The notes: generated by a model not told the origin, from the sequence alone. Counted from the stretch's first letter, positions 18,173-27,921 are shown. The stretch is 64,000 nucleotides of DNA from Gammaproteobacteria bacterium (GCA_030654835.1 JAURWS010000033.1:62001-126000); one strand, 5' to 3'. Translations and numbers: made by a program.

Positions 18173-18553
18173 GAGATTCTTCCTCCGGTAACGCACAGAT
18201 ACAAAATGGCATCCGACAGTGCGGCGGAAATCGCCGCGAGTGCATGGAGCAAATTGTGCCGTGAATTCACGCCGCAGACTGTTCGTCAACGCACCGACGA
18301 TTTGCACTGAAAATCAAGTTTCTCCGCAAAATTTGTGGCTATTCGATGACCACTACTGTTTAATGGCGAACATACAGATATAACTCTCTCTTGGTGCGCA
18401 GTCACACACTCTTCCTGACTGAGGCAAGCTGTCTCCTGCGCGCGAGAAACCATACCGGCAGCACGTAAGACCGCATCTCTTTCAGCTCCACTACCACAAC
18501 CAAATCTGGTGACATTTCTGACCAGGGCGACGTTTCGCCTGAGGAAAACCCGC
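18173..18553. promoter_or_regulatory. Divergent intergenic region
   Basis: These 381 bp separate the minus-strand lipoprotein operon from the plus-strand signalling operon and must hold both promoters. It is more AT-rich than the genes around it. Only the Shine-Dalgarno sequences at each edge (GGAGGA before 18172, GAGGA before 18554) could be assigned. No convincing -35/-10 pair or dyad was found. Confidence 0.4.
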
Positions 18554-19423
18554 ATGATGATGAAGGCAGTCGACATTCTTAACGCCAGCATTCTGATCGT
18601 CGACGATCAGGAATCCAATGTAATGCTGTTGGAACTCCTGCTGGCCGAAGCCGGCTACACGCGCGTGAGCTCAACCATGGATTCGCAGGAGGTGTGTGCG
18701 CTTCATCGCAAGAATCACTACGACTTGATACTGCTCGATCTGCAGCTGCCTGTCATGGATGGTTTCCAGGTGATGGAGGCCCTCAAGACCAATCTCGATG
18801 ACCCCTATCTGCCAGTCATCGTGCTCACCGCACAACCTGGCCACAAGCTGCGAGCGCTGCAGGCAGGAGCGAAGGATTTCATCAGCAAACCCTTTGACCT
18901 GATCGAGGTCAAGACCCGCATCCATAACGTCCTCGAAGTGCGACTGCTTTACAAGAGACTTGCAGCCAGCAACGTGGATTTGGAACTCATGATTCAAGAG
19001 CGCACGGCGGAACTTCGCGAGAGCGAAGCACGCTTCCGCAGCCTGACTGAGCTGGCCGCCGACTGGTACTGGGAGCAGGACGAATCCGGCAGATTCACCA
19101 AGGTTTCCGGCCCCGTGCTGGAAATGCTCGGCATTCAGGTGGAATCCCTTGTCGACAGCGACACCCTCAACAATTTCGCAGGCCACAAGCTCTCCAGCGT
19201 TAAGCGCGCCGGTTACGAGAACACTGGCTGGAACACCGAAGAGCGCGCCGCGCTACTCGCGAAGATTGCTGCACGTCAACCCTTTCTGGATGCCCTGTTG
19301 AGCCGCGTCAACAGCGATGGCTCGAAGCACACCTTTCGCGTCAGCGGGCAGCCCATGTTCAATCAGCATTCCTGCTTCATTGGCTATCGAGGCATCGGTG
19401 CGGAAATACTGGAGGTCATATGA
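18554..19423 (+). CDS. Response regulator with CheY receiver and PAS domain
   Basis: This 289-aa signalling protein has a receiver domain at residues about 10-130 with acidic pair DD (17-18), phospho-acceptor Asp62 in LILLDLQLPVMDG, and the conserved Lys in ISKPFD. A helical linker (LELMIQERTAELRESEARF) leads to a PAS domain (about 165-289, WYWEQDESGRFTKVSG). There is no DNA-binding or enzymatic output domain. The ATG at 18554 is preferred over the longer open frame because GAGGA precedes it by nine bases. Its stop overlaps the start of the Crp-like gene (ATGA), so it probably signals through its operon partners. Confidence 0.86.
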   Translation: MMMKAVDILNASILIVDDQESNVMLLELLLAEAGYTRVSSTMDSQEVCALHRKNHYDLILLDLQLPVMDGFQVMEALKTNLDDPYLPVIVLTAQPGHKLRALQAGAKDFISKPFDLIEVKTRIHNVLEVRLLYKRLAASNVDLELMIQERTAELRESEARFRSLTELAADWYWEQDESGRFTKVSGPVLEMLGIQVESLVDSDTLNNFAGHKLSSVKRAGYENTGWNTEERAALLAKIAARQPFLDALLSRVNSDGSKHTFRVSGQPMFNQHSCFIGYRGIGAEILEVI

Positions 19424-20223
19424 GGAGCGGTCAAATGGATTCCCGAGAGAAGTCTTTGCAACGTCACAGTCCGAATCAGAACCACCTGCTGGCGGCACTG
19501 CCCAGCGCGGACTACATGCGGCTCTTGCCACTTCTGGAACTGGTCGCGCTGCCGCTCGGAGAGATGCTTTACGAGCCCGGCCAGCAGATGCGTCACGCTT
19601 ACTTTCCTACCACTGCCATCGTGTCGCTGCACTACGTCACGGAGACGGGTGCCTCGGCCGAGACCGCAGGTGTTGGCAATGAAGGAATAGTCGGCGTGGC
19701 ACTCTTCATGGGAGGCGATACGACCTGCAGCTCTGCCGTCGTGCAGACTGCGGGGCATGCCTACCGTCTGGAGGCACGCCTGCTCAAGCAGGAGTTCAAT
19801 CGCGGCGGATTCCTGCAGGGCCTGCTGCTGCGCTACACCCAGGCACTGATGACGCAGATGAGCCAGTCCGCTGCCTGCAATCGCCATCATTCCGTCGAGC
19901 AACGTCTGTGCCGCTGGCTGCTGCTGACGCTGGACCGTTGTCAATCCAATGATCTGGTGATGACACAGGAACTTGTGGCAAGCATGCTCGGCGTCCGGCG
20001 CGAAGGCATTACTGAGGCCGCCGGCAATCTGCAACGCGCGGGCTTTATCACTTCCCGGCGCGGCCACATTGCAGTGCTCAATCGTGAAGGGCTCGAAACG
20101 TCTGTCTGTGAGTGCTACGAGGTGGTGAAGAAGGAGATCCGGCGCCTGCTGGCGGATGTTCAGTACCGGCAGGATGAAATCATTTCCCTCACCCGACAGC
20201 AGTCCTGGAAGTCAACAAAGTAG
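19420..20223 (+). CDS. Crp/Fnr-family transcriptional regulator
   Basis: This 267-aa protein has a cyclic-nucleotide-binding-like beta-roll (residues about 25-145, EMLYEPGQQMRHAYFPTTAIVSLHY) and a C-terminal winged helix of the Crp type (about 165-235, LVASMLGVRREGITEAAGNLQRAGFI). The binding pocket is divergent from Crp, and no Fnr Cys cluster is visible, so the ligand is unknown. The ATG overlaps the preceding stop (ATGA); an in-frame ATG at 19435 is an alternative start. It lies between a response regulator and a hybrid kinase, suggesting one signalling unit. Confidence 0.88.
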   Translation: MRSGQMDSREKSLQRHSPNQNHLLAALPSADYMRLLPLLELVALPLGEMLYEPGQQMRHAYFPTTAIVSLHYVTETGASAETAGVGNEGIVGVALFMGGDTTCSSAVVQTAGHAYRLEARLLKQEFNRGGFLQGLLLRYTQALMTQMSQSAACNRHHSVEQRLCRWLLLTLDRCQSNDLVMTQELVASMLGVRREGITEAAGNLQRAGFITSRRGHIAVLNREGLETSVCECYEVVKKEIRRLLADVQYRQDEIISLTRQQSWKSTK

Positions 20224-20270
20224 CCATTGCCGTCACAATCAGACCAAGCAGCGAAGGGAGCAGAGCCAAC

Positions 20271-21962
20271 GTGCAGAACCAAGGGATCAGCTCAAGCGAC
20301 AGCCGGGCATTGACCACGGAAGTGCGCCGACAGGACACTCTGCTGAAAACCGGTGCGCTGCAGAATGCCATTCTCAACAGCGCCAATTTTTCGAGCATTG
20401 CCACTGACGAAAAAGGCTTGATCCAGATTTTCAACATCGGCGCAGAGCGTATGCTGGGTTATGCCGCCGCCGATGTCATGAACACGATCACCCCGTCAGA
20501 ACTCTCCGATCCGCAGGAAATTCTGGCCAGGGCCACGGCCCTGAGCATCGAACTTGGCACTACCATCAAACCCGGTTTCGAAGCTCTGGTGTTCAAGGCC
20601 TCGCGCGGCATCGAGGATATTTACGAGCTGACTTACATCCGCAAGGATCAGACGCGCCTGCCGGCCATCGTGTCCGTGACAGCATTGCGGGACGCTCACA
20701 ACAACATCATCGGTTACCTCCTGATTGGCACCGACAACACGGCGCGCAAACAGATCGAAGCCGAGCGCAGGCAGGTCGAGTCCGAGCTGCAGATGGCGAT
20801 GGCCGCCGCCGAACGCGCCAACTTGGCGAAGTCCGATTTTCTCTCCAGCATGAGTCATGAATTGCGCACACCATTGAGCGCCATTCTTGGCTTTGCGCAG
20901 CTGATGGAAACCAGCTCGCCTGCGCCCACCCCCCTGCAGCAACGCAGCATCAATCAGATTCTGAAAGCAGGCTGGTATTTGCTCGACCTGATCAATGAAA
21001 TTCTCGATCTCGCGCTGGTGGAATCCGGCAAGCTCTCGCTCTCGCTCGAACCCATGGCGCTGAGCAGCATATTTCAGGAATGCCAGGCGATGATCGAACC
21101 ACAGGCGCAGAAGCGCGGCATCAGCGTCTCCTTTCCGCGTTTCGAGACGCCCTGTTTCATTCATGCCGATCGCACACGCATGAAGCAGATTCTCATCAAC
21201 CTGCTCTCCAATGCGCTCAAATACAACAGCGTCAATGGCGCTGTCATCGTCACTTGCAACATCACCTCACCAGAGCGCATCCGAATCTGCGTCGAAGACA
21301 AGGGGCAAGGGTTGTCACCGGAAAAACTTGAACATCTGTTCCAGCCCTTCAATCGGCTCGGACAGGAAGTGACGGGAATGGAGGGCACCGGCATCGGACT
21401 GGTCATGACCAAGCGTCTGATCGAGCTGATGGACGGCGTGATCGGCGTGGAAAGCATCGAAGGCAGCGGCAGCGTGTTCTGGGTTGAAGTCAACCTGAGC
21501 GAGGCTCCGCAGTTGACCAGCAGCCCCGCAACCTCGGCCGTACAGTTGCCGGAGCGAGTCGTCACGCAACAGCACACGCTGCTCTATGTGGAAGACAATC
21601 CCGCCAACCTGATGCTGATCGAAGATCTGATGGCGCGGCGCCCGGACATTCGCCTGCTCAGCGCCCAGGATGGAATTACGGGTATCGAAATGGCGCTCAA
21701 TTTCCTGCCGGATGTCATCCTCATGGATATCAACCTCCCTGGCATCAATGGCATTCGGGTGCTGGAGATTCTGTCGGCCGACCCACGCACCGCAAACATC
21801 CCCGTGGTCGCGCTCAGCGCCAATGCCATGCCACGCGATATCGAGAAAGGTCTGGGCGCCGGCTTCTTCCGCTACCTGACCAAACCGATCCGGATCAACG
21901 AGTTCATGGACGCGCTGGATACGGCGATGGAAGTGGCGACAAGAGGCAGCAAGGCGAAGTAG
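20271..21962 (+). CDS. Hybrid sensor histidine kinase (PAS-HisKA-HATPase-REC)
   Basis: This 563-aa soluble kinase has no membrane segment. A PAS domain (about 30-160, SIATDEKGLIQIFNIGAERMLGY) precedes HisKA with phospho-acceptor His196 in SSMSHELRTPLSA. The ATPase domain follows with the G1 box EDKGQGLSPE and G2 box GTGIGLVMTKRL. A C-terminal receiver (about 435-555) carries the Asp in VILMDINLPG. It starts at GTG with GGGAG upstream. It lies 47 bp after the Crp-like gene and closes a three-gene signalling operon that ends at a strong terminator. The signal sensed is unknown. Confidence 0.9.
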   Translation: MQNQGISSSDSRALTTEVRRQDTLLKTGALQNAILNSANFSSIATDEKGLIQIFNIGAERMLGYAAADVMNTITPSELSDPQEILARATALSIELGTTIKPGFEALVFKASRGIEDIYELTYIRKDQTRLPAIVSVTALRDAHNNIIGYLLIGTDNTARKQIEAERRQVESELQMAMAAAERANLAKSDFLSSMSHELRTPLSAILGFAQLMETSSPAPTPLQQRSINQILKAGWYLLDLINEILDLALVESGKLSLSLEPMALSSIFQECQAMIEPQAQKRGISVSFPRFETPCFIHADRTRMKQILINLLSNALKYNSVNGAVIVTCNITSPERIRICVEDKGQGLSPEKLEHLFQPFNRLGQEVTGMEGTGIGLVMTKRLIELMDGVIGVESIEGSGSVFWVEVNLSEAPQLTSSPATSAVQLPERVVTQQHTLLYVEDNPANLMLIEDLMARRPDIRLLSAQDGITGIEMALNFLPDVILMDINLPGINGIRVLEILSADPRTANIPVVALSANAMPRDIEKGLGAGFFRYLTKPIRINEFMDALDTAMEVATRGSKAK

Positions 21963-21980
21963 CGCAAAGGAGTAGAAATG

Positions 21981-22008
21981 AAAAAGGAGGCCGAGGCCTC
22001 CTTTTTTA
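21981..22008 (+). terminator. Strong Rho-independent terminator
   Basis: AAAAAGGAGGCC at 21981-21992 pairs with GGCCTCCTTTTT from 21995, giving a G+C-rich stem flanked by A and T tracts. It works in both directions and lies between the hybrid kinase gene and the convergent OmpA porin gene. Confidence 0.9.
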
Positions 22009-22041
22009 TTGAAGAACGGACGTTACATGACCAGCAAAGTA

Positions 22042-23214
22042 CTAGCGTGGCCTTGTACCCGTCACTTCCACTTCCACCCGACGATCAGGGGCAAGACACG
22101 CGATCAACTGCGCTCTGGGGAGTTCACTGCTGCACTGTGCTGCAGTGGTCATCGGTTCAGCACCGTTGACGCCGCGAGTACTGACTTTGGACGCCGCGAT
22201 ATCTGCCGTCCTTACCAGATAGTCTTTGACTGCCACCGCCCGCTCATTTGACAGACGCAGGTTGTAAGCCGGCGAACCAATGCGGTCCGTGTGGCCTGTG
22301 ACCAGGATAGTGTCGAAATCGACGCCGCGCAGATCCGCTGCCATCTTGTCCAACTCCGCCCTGCCCGCTGGTTTCACGACCGAACTGTCAAAATCAAACA
22401 GCGAGTCTGCCGAGAAGGTGACGCGTACCGGTGCTGGCACGGGAGCTGGTGCTGGCGCCGGAGCTGGAGCCGGAGCAGCTGGCCTTGGAGCCGGAGCTGC
22501 TGCCACGGGAGCCCGTACTGGCGCTGGTGCTGGAGCGGCTTTCTGGCCGAAGTGGTAGACCACGCCGACAGAGAACAGGTCGATATCGCCCCTGTTGCGG
22601 AGGGTATCGTCCACGTGATAGCGCTCTGCTTCGAGACGCAGCGCCAGCTTTTCGGTCAGGTCATATTGCAGACCGCCGCCAAACTTGTAGCTCGTATTAC
22701 GTTCGCGAGGGCGGGTCGGCTCGATGCGGATCGGGCCGAAGCCCCAGAAGCGCGCCTGACTGTCCGTGTAGATTGCCCCCACCCGGCCGAAGGCGGCAAG
22801 CTTCTCGCCCAGTGGCAGAATGCCCACCAGATCGAGATTCAAGCCGCGCATCTTGACGTCGCCACGCATGTTGGAATTGGGTCTCATGTCGGCGTTGAAG
22901 CCGAATTTGCCCAGTTTGAAATAGCCGCCTTCGACCGCGAAGTTCTGGTTGAACTGATAACCACCAAAGACTTTGCGAGCAGCATCTTTCTCGTTTTCAT
23001 CGAGGATCACATTGGTAAAGCCCTTGCTGACGAGACTGCGGACGATTCGTTCATCGTCAACATCGGCAAATGAGGCCCCCAGATTGATGCCGGCGTACAA
23101 GCCATCATCAGCTGCCATCACGAGTTGACTGCTGACTAGAGCAAGGGCCAGCAGACTGAGTCTGAATGGCGCCCCCGATCTGATCAGGCTCGATCGTTTA
23201 GTTCCTGTTTTCAT
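22042..23214 (-). CDS. OmpA-family outer-membrane porin-like protein
   Basis: This 390-aa protein has a signal peptide (cleavage after VMAA, about residue 35) and an eight-strand OmpA-like barrel (about 38-225, LYAGINLGASFADVDDE, ending VYHFGQK). A Pro/Ala linker spans about 230-262. A C-terminal OmpA domain (about 275-390) carries VTGHTDRIGS, NLRLSNERA and RRVEVEVTG. It probably anchors the outer membrane to peptidoglycan. A conserved disulphide pair (Cys near 360 and 371) is visible in QCSSELPRAQLIACL. It is convergent with the kinase operon. Confidence 0.92.
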   Translation of the reverse strand: MKTGTKRSSLIRSGAPFRLSLLALALVSSQLVMAADDGLYAGINLGASFADVDDERIVRSLVSKGFTNVILDENEKDAARKVFGGYQFNQNFAVEGGYFKLGKFGFNADMRPNSNMRGDVKMRGLNLDLVGILPLGEKLAAFGRVGAIYTDSQARFWGFGPIRIEPTRPRERNTSYKFGGGLQYDLTEKLALRLEAERYHVDDTLRNRGDIDLFSVGVVYHFGQKAAPAPAPVRAPVAAAPAPRPAAPAPAPAPAPAPVPAPVRVTFSADSLFDFDSSVVKPAGRAELDKMAADLRGVDFDTILVTGHTDRIGSPAYNLRLSNERAVAVKDYLVRTADIAASKVSTRGVNGAEPMTTAAQCSSELPRAQLIACLAPDRRVEVEVTGTRPR

Positions 23215-23265
23215 GTATTTCTCCGAAATTCATTACGTATCTGTAGGTGTGATTGCTCGCCAGTA

Positions 23266-26019
23266 TTACTGGGCTGGCACGTTGACAGTGGTGGAGTCCA
23301 GCGCAATGGTGCCCGCTGTGATCGCACCGGTCAGAATCCTGCCGTTGACCACCACACCCGTCTGGGCAGTGGAATCCCGGCCGGCGACGATGTTGCCGTT
23401 GAAGACTGTGCCGACACCGATAGTGACGTCCGATGTTGGTACCCAGAACACATTCTTCGCCTGTGCCCCGTTACTCAGCAGGACGCTGGCAGTGGTGGTG
23501 AGTGATGAGCCGATCTGGAACACCCATACCGCATTGGCATTACCGCCACCGTTGAGGGTCAAAGGTGTCGACACCAGCATGGTGCTGCCGGATGTGTAAG
23601 TGCCCGGAGCCATGCCGGCAGGGCCGGGGAAGGACGCACCGAGATCAGTGCCGCCCAGCACAGTGATACCGGCGGGCAGAACCTTGAGGTTGTTGTAGGC
23701 AGTCAACAGATCCGCTCTTGCCAGTGATGATGTCGCATCATTCACATGAATCGTGCCGCTGACCTGGGGCGGTGGGATGCCCTGGGAAGTGCCCGGTTCG
23801 AGTGATACATCGCCATTGATCTGCGATGCGCCGGTGCTGGTGATGGCAGAAGTCGCCATGATGCCAAAGCCTGCGGCGTTACCCAGAGCTACTGCGCCAG
23901 GGGCAAGTCCGCCGCCCGTGCTGAAGTTCCAGATGTCCTTGAGTACCATCAGGTTGCCGGCCACGTCACGCACGGTGTTGTTGACGGTGAACTGGTAGGT
24001 GGTTCCGGTGCTGAGGGCTACATTGGGCGTGAAAGTCGCTATCCTGGAACCCGACTCATACGTCACCAGACCAGGGACATTCGTCACACCCTGAGCGAGC
24101 GTGAAGTTGGCAGTGACCATGGTCAACGGATCCATCGCTTCATTGAACGTGGCATTCACGGTGGTGTTGACCGGGACGTTGGTTGCAGCGTTGACAGGGA
24201 AGCGCACTATTACCAGCGGTGCCGTGGTATCAAGCGCGGCACTGGTTGTGAATGTCCAGACATAAGGATTCACCATCAGGTTGCCGGCAATATCCTTCAC
24301 CGTGTTGCTGACTGTCGCGCGACAAACCTGGTTGACAGGCAGCGGGCCGGTAGCATTGAACGTGGCGATGTTGCCGCTCACGGCGTAGCTGACAATACCT
24401 GTCACAGGCGTGCCAACCGGACACGCTACCTGAAAGGCCAGCGGGCTGGTGATGCTCAGCGGATCCATCGGTTCACTGAATTTTGCGGTGACCATCGCAT
24501 TGATGGAGACACCAGTTGCATTGTTCAGCGGATCCGTCAGCGTGACTGTCGGGGCCGTTGCATCGGGTGTTAAACCAGTGAGGAAGTCCCAAGTGTAGGT
24601 CGCGAGCATGTTGTTACCAGCGACGTCTGTCACGTCATTGGTCACAGTAGCGCGACAGGTCGTGCTGGCTGGCAGTATGGAGGCTGGCGTGAAAGTCGCC
24701 ACGCTGCCATCGACGGCGTAACCGACAATACCAGTGACGGGCACGCCCAGCGGACAGGCGACAGAATAGTTCGCCGTCGTGATGGTCAGAGGATTCATCG
24801 GCTCACTGAAGCTGGCCGTGATCAACGAGTTGAGACGAACGGCGGTGGCATTGCGGGCAGGCACATTGGCACTGACCGTCGGGGCGATCACATCAGCTGC
24901 CGGACCGGTCGTGAAGTTCCACGAGTAGTTGGTTCCGAGCGCCAGACCCGCGAGATCCTTCACGCCGGTGGTCACCGTCGCCAGGCAGAGTGCGTTGGCG
25001 GGCAGTGAGGAATTCGGAGTAAAGGTGGCCACATTGCCGTTGACGGCGTAGCCCACTGTGCCGGAGACCGGTGCTGTCGCAGGGCATGCCACGGTGAAGT
25101 TGGCAGCGGTGATCGTCAGCGGAGTCATTGGCTCACTGAAGGTTGCACTGATCAACGAGTTCAACGGTACCAGCAAGGCGTTCGAGCGCGGTAACGTCGA
25201 AATCACTGTCGGCGGAGTGGTATCCGGCGCGGCGCTGGTGGTGAAATTCCACACGAACGGGGCGCGCATCGCGTTACCCGCGAGATCCTTGACGCCAGTC
25301 GTGATGGTGGCGCTGCATGTCGTACTGAAAGGCAGCGTGCGGGAAGGCGTGAACGTCAGCACGTTGCCTGTCACGGTGTAGTCCACGGTACCGGTAATGA
25401 CGGTGCCGGCAGGACAGGACAGACTGAAGTTGGCCGGAATGATGGTCTGCGGATTCATCGCTTCGCTGAAGCTGGCCGTCAGGCGGCGATCCACCGCCAC
25501 CGCGGTGGCATTCAACAAAGGCACTGTTGAACTGACCGTCGGCGGAACGACATCAGGATTGGCGCCAGTGGTGAAGTTCCACAAGTACGCAGAGCTGAGT
25601 GTATTACCCGTGGTGTCCCTGACGCTGCCTGCGACGGTCGCTGTACACCTGGTGTTGGCTGGCAGATTGCCACCCAGCGTCATGGTAGCGAGATTGCTGG
25701 CGGCGGTGTAACCGACGGTGGCGCTGATCGGTGTTCCCGTCGGACATGCCACACTGAAGGTGGTAGCAGTGAGAGAGGCCGGGTCCATTGCCTTGTTGAA
25801 GGCAGCGGTGATCACACGGGTATTAATCGGGACGGCAGTCGCGTTGGCGAGAGGAGAGACAGACGACACCATGGGCAGCAGTACTGCAGTGCCACCCTTG
25901 CCCAGGATCGGATCGCCACCACCATCGCCGCCACCACATCCAGTCAGCAGGAGGCCTGCAAACAGGGCGCACCAGACCAGGGGGCTGGAGTGTAACTTCA
26001 TTTCAGGGTTCGTTTTCAT
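23266..26019 (-). CDS. Ice-binding-type lipoprotein: six Big_5 Ig-like domains and a DUF3494 domain
   Basis: This 917-aa surface lipoprotein starts at 26019 (GAGGA six bases upstream), although the open frame reaches 26103. The lipobox is LLTGC, followed by a Gly/Asp-rich linker. Six Ig-like domains of about 105 aa follow, each beginning like APTVSANVPARNATAV and containing FSEPMNP and VKDLAGN. The last 220 residues match DUF3494, the ice-binding protein fold (VALGNAAGFGIMATSAITSTG, GDVSLEPGT, VWVFQIGSSLTT, NVFWVPTSDVTIG). Such domains bind ice in cold-adapted microbes, but many DUF3494 proteins lack proven activity, so an adhesive role is also possible. Confidence 0.88.
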   Translation of the reverse strand: MKTNPEMKLHSSPLVWCALFAGLLLTGCGGGDGGGDPILGKGGTAVLLPMVSSVSPLANATAVPINTRVITAAFNKAMDPASLTATTFSVACPTGTPISATVGYTAASNLATMTLGGNLPANTRCTATVAGSVRDTTGNTLSSAYLWNFTTGANPDVVPPTVSSTVPLLNATAVAVDRRLTASFSEAMNPQTIIPANFSLSCPAGTVITGTVDYTVTGNVLTFTPSRTLPFSTTCSATITTGVKDLAGNAMRAPFVWNFTTSAAPDTTPPTVISTLPRSNALLVPLNSLISATFSEPMTPLTITAANFTVACPATAPVSGTVGYAVNGNVATFTPNSSLPANALCLATVTTGVKDLAGLALGTNYSWNFTTGPAADVIAPTVSANVPARNATAVRLNSLITASFSEPMNPLTITTANYSVACPLGVPVTGIVGYAVDGSVATFTPASILPASTTCRATVTNDVTDVAGNNMLATYTWDFLTGLTPDATAPTVTLTDPLNNATGVSINAMVTAKFSEPMDPLSITSPLAFQVACPVGTPVTGIVSYAVSGNIATFNATGPLPVNQVCRATVSNTVKDIAGNLMVNPYVWTFTTSAALDTTAPLVIVRFPVNAATNVPVNTTVNATFNEAMDPLTMVTANFTLAQGVTNVPGLVTYESGSRIATFTPNVALSTGTTYQFTVNNTVRDVAGNLMVLKDIWNFSTGGGLAPGAVALGNAAGFGIMATSAITSTGASQINGDVSLEPGTSQGIPPPQVSGTIHVNDATSSLARADLLTAYNNLKVLPAGITVLGGTDLGASFPGPAGMAPGTYTSGSTMLVSTPLTLNGGGNANAVWVFQIGSSLTTTASVLLSNGAQAKNVFWVPTSDVTIGVGTVFNGNIVAGRDSTAQTGVVVNGRILTGAITAGTIALDSTTVNVPAQ

Positions 26020-26215
26020 TTTTTCCTCATGTCCATAATATGGTTCCTGCAGATCCCAGGGAAAATCCTGATCCAGGCCATAAACCAACCTGTCGTTCTG
26101 CACGAGTACTTTTTTTTGCTCCCGCCTAGTATCGGGAAGATGCGCGACACGCTCTGTACGCTGGAAGACATACGTGGGGGAATTGTTTGCAGGTCCGGTT
26201 TACGAGTCAGCGAAG

Positions 26216-27421
26216 TCAAACAACCAGCTGGTTGATTTCCATAATGGGGAGCAGAATTGCCAGCACTATCATCAACACCACACCGCCCATGACCAGGATC
26301 ATCACCGGTTCGAGCAAGGTGAGAAACACCGCAAGGCGGCGCTCCAGCGCCTGAGTCTCCAGTGCGGCCGCGCGCTGCAGCATCTGCTCCAGCTTGCCGC
26401 TGGTTTCACCACTGGCCACCATGTGCACCAACAGCGGGGGGAAAATGCGTGGCTCGCCGAGCGCACGCGCCAGGCTGGCGCCTTCCTGCACCCGGAGAAT
26501 GACGCTCTCGACCGCCTCTCTCATCACCAGATTGGTAATGACCCTGGCACTGGATCGCAGCGCCGCCAGCATCGGCACGCCGCCTCCGAGCAGAATGGCC
26601 AGCGTACTGGCAAACCGTGCGGTGTTGACACTGCGCGCCACGGCACCGAGCCAGGGCAGTCGTAACAACCAGGCATCGCGCCGCAACCTGACTGCGGGAT
26701 TGCGCAACGCCGTATGCGCAGCGGCCCCAAGGGCAATACCCCCTGCAAGCAGATAGGGCCAGCTGCCACGCAGAAAGTCACTCAGAGCGATGAGCCCCCG
26801 GGTCAGCAGCGGCAGCTCCTGCCGGGATTGGGTGAATACCTGAATCACTTGCGGCACCACGTACACCAGCAACCCGGTCACGATCGCCAGCGCCACGACT
26901 GACACCAGAATGGGATAGAGCAACGCCAGGCTGGTCTTCTGGCGAAGCGCCTGGCGGGCATCGAGATAATCGGCGAGGTGTTGCAGCACGACGGGCAATG
27001 CACCGGACTCGGCGCCGCCGTGCACGAGAGCACGATAGAATTCGGGGAAGCTCTTCTCATAAGCACCGAGCGCTGCAGCCAGAGAGCTGCCAGCGGTGAT
27101 CTCGGTCTTCACACCGGTGAGAATTTCCCGGGTCAGCGGGCTGCTCGCCTCTTCCATCAGCGCATTCAGCGCCTGCTCCAAGGTCAGCCCAGAGGCTAGC
27201 AACGTCGCCAGCTGACGGGTCACCATGCTCAGTTCGGCGGCGGAAAGGCCGCGCGCCCACACCTGTCTGGCACGCTCGGCTGCATGAACCTTCTCGACCT
27301 GCGCGGGCAGCAGGCCACGAATTCTGAGCTGCAGCCGCGCCTGCCGGGCGGTGTCCGCCTGAATTACACCGGACACCGGATTGCCATCGGCATCCAGCGC
27401 CTTGTAATCAAATGCTTCCAT
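26216..27421 (-). CDS. Type II secretion / type IV pilus inner-membrane platform protein, GspF family
   Basis: This 401-aa protein has two T2SSF domains (about 66-190 and 268-390; LATLLASGLTLEQALNAL and ASTLAILLGGGVPMLAALR) and three membrane segments (near 168-190, 218-238 and 370-392). The N-terminal sequence FDYKALDADGNPVSG is typical of GspF/PilC. No other secretion genes (gspD, gspE, pseudopilins) are adjacent, so it is an orphan here; its machinery must be elsewhere. Upstream is the BON-domain gene on the same strand, 17 bp away. Confidence 0.88.
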   Translation of the reverse strand: MEAFDYKALDADGNPVSGVIQADTARQARLQLRIRGLLPAQVEKVHAAERARQVWARGLSAAELSMVTRQLATLLASGLTLEQALNALMEEASSPLTREILTGVKTEITAGSSLAAALGAYEKSFPEFYRALVHGGAESGALPVVLQHLADYLDARQALRQKTSLALLYPILVSVVALAIVTGLLVYVVPQVIQVFTQSRQELPLLTRGLIALSDFLRGSWPYLLAGGIALGAAAHTALRNPAVRLRRDAWLLRLPWLGAVARSVNTARFASTLAILLGGGVPMLAALRSSARVITNLVMREAVESVILRVQEGASLARALGEPRIFPPLLVHMVASGETSGKLEQMLQRAAALETQALERRLAVFLTLLEPVMILVMGGVVLMIVLAILLPIMEINQLVV

Positions 27422-27438
27422 GTAGGCCTGTCACGCCC

Positions 27439-27750
27439 CTACTTGACGAGAATGTCGTTACGAACGGATTGCACACCCTCTACTTCCCGGGCCAGCGCAG
27501 CAGCTTCGTCGGTTTCTGCACGAGTTGACACAAAACCACTGAGCTGTACGACGCCTTTGAAGGTTTCGACATTGATCTCGGCGGACTTCAGATTGTCATC
27601 GTTGAAGATCGCCGCTTTGACCTTGGCGGTGATCACCGTGTCATCGATGTATTCACCTGTGCTGGACTGGGTGTCTGTGGAGCCGCAGCCTGCCAGGGTC
27701 AAAAGGGCTGTAGCGACAAGAACAGTAAAAGCGGAGCGGAAGATATTCAT
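27439..27750 (-). CDS. BON-domain lipoprotein (OsmY-like)
   Basis: This 103-aa lipoprotein (LTLAGC) carries one BON domain, which is thought to bind phospholipid or envelope surfaces: IDDTVITAKVKAAIFNDDNLKSAEI, VVQLSGFV and VEGVQSVRNDI. The start at 27750 gives a proper signal peptide and an AGGA eleven bases upstream; the open frame runs to 27807. OsmY-type proteins are induced by osmotic or envelope stress, which fits the DUF883/YqjE cluster that diverges from it. Confidence 0.85.
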   Translation of the reverse strand: MNIFRSAFTVLVATALLTLAGCGSTDTQSSTGEYIDDTVITAKVKAAIFNDDNLKSAEINVETFKGVVQLSGFVSTRAETDEAAALAREVEGVQSVRNDILVK

Positions 27751-27921
27751 GTACGGATTCCTGAGGATGGGTATGTAGGCGCAGACAATAACCCCGACCA
27801 GCGACACCGATCTGTACGCTATCGAACACGGCAGCGACTACCAGTTAATGTCTGTTAACGCACAGACCCGACACTGACGCTCCTTCAATCTCAGCACTCA
27901 AATATTCAAGGAGTTGCTGCT

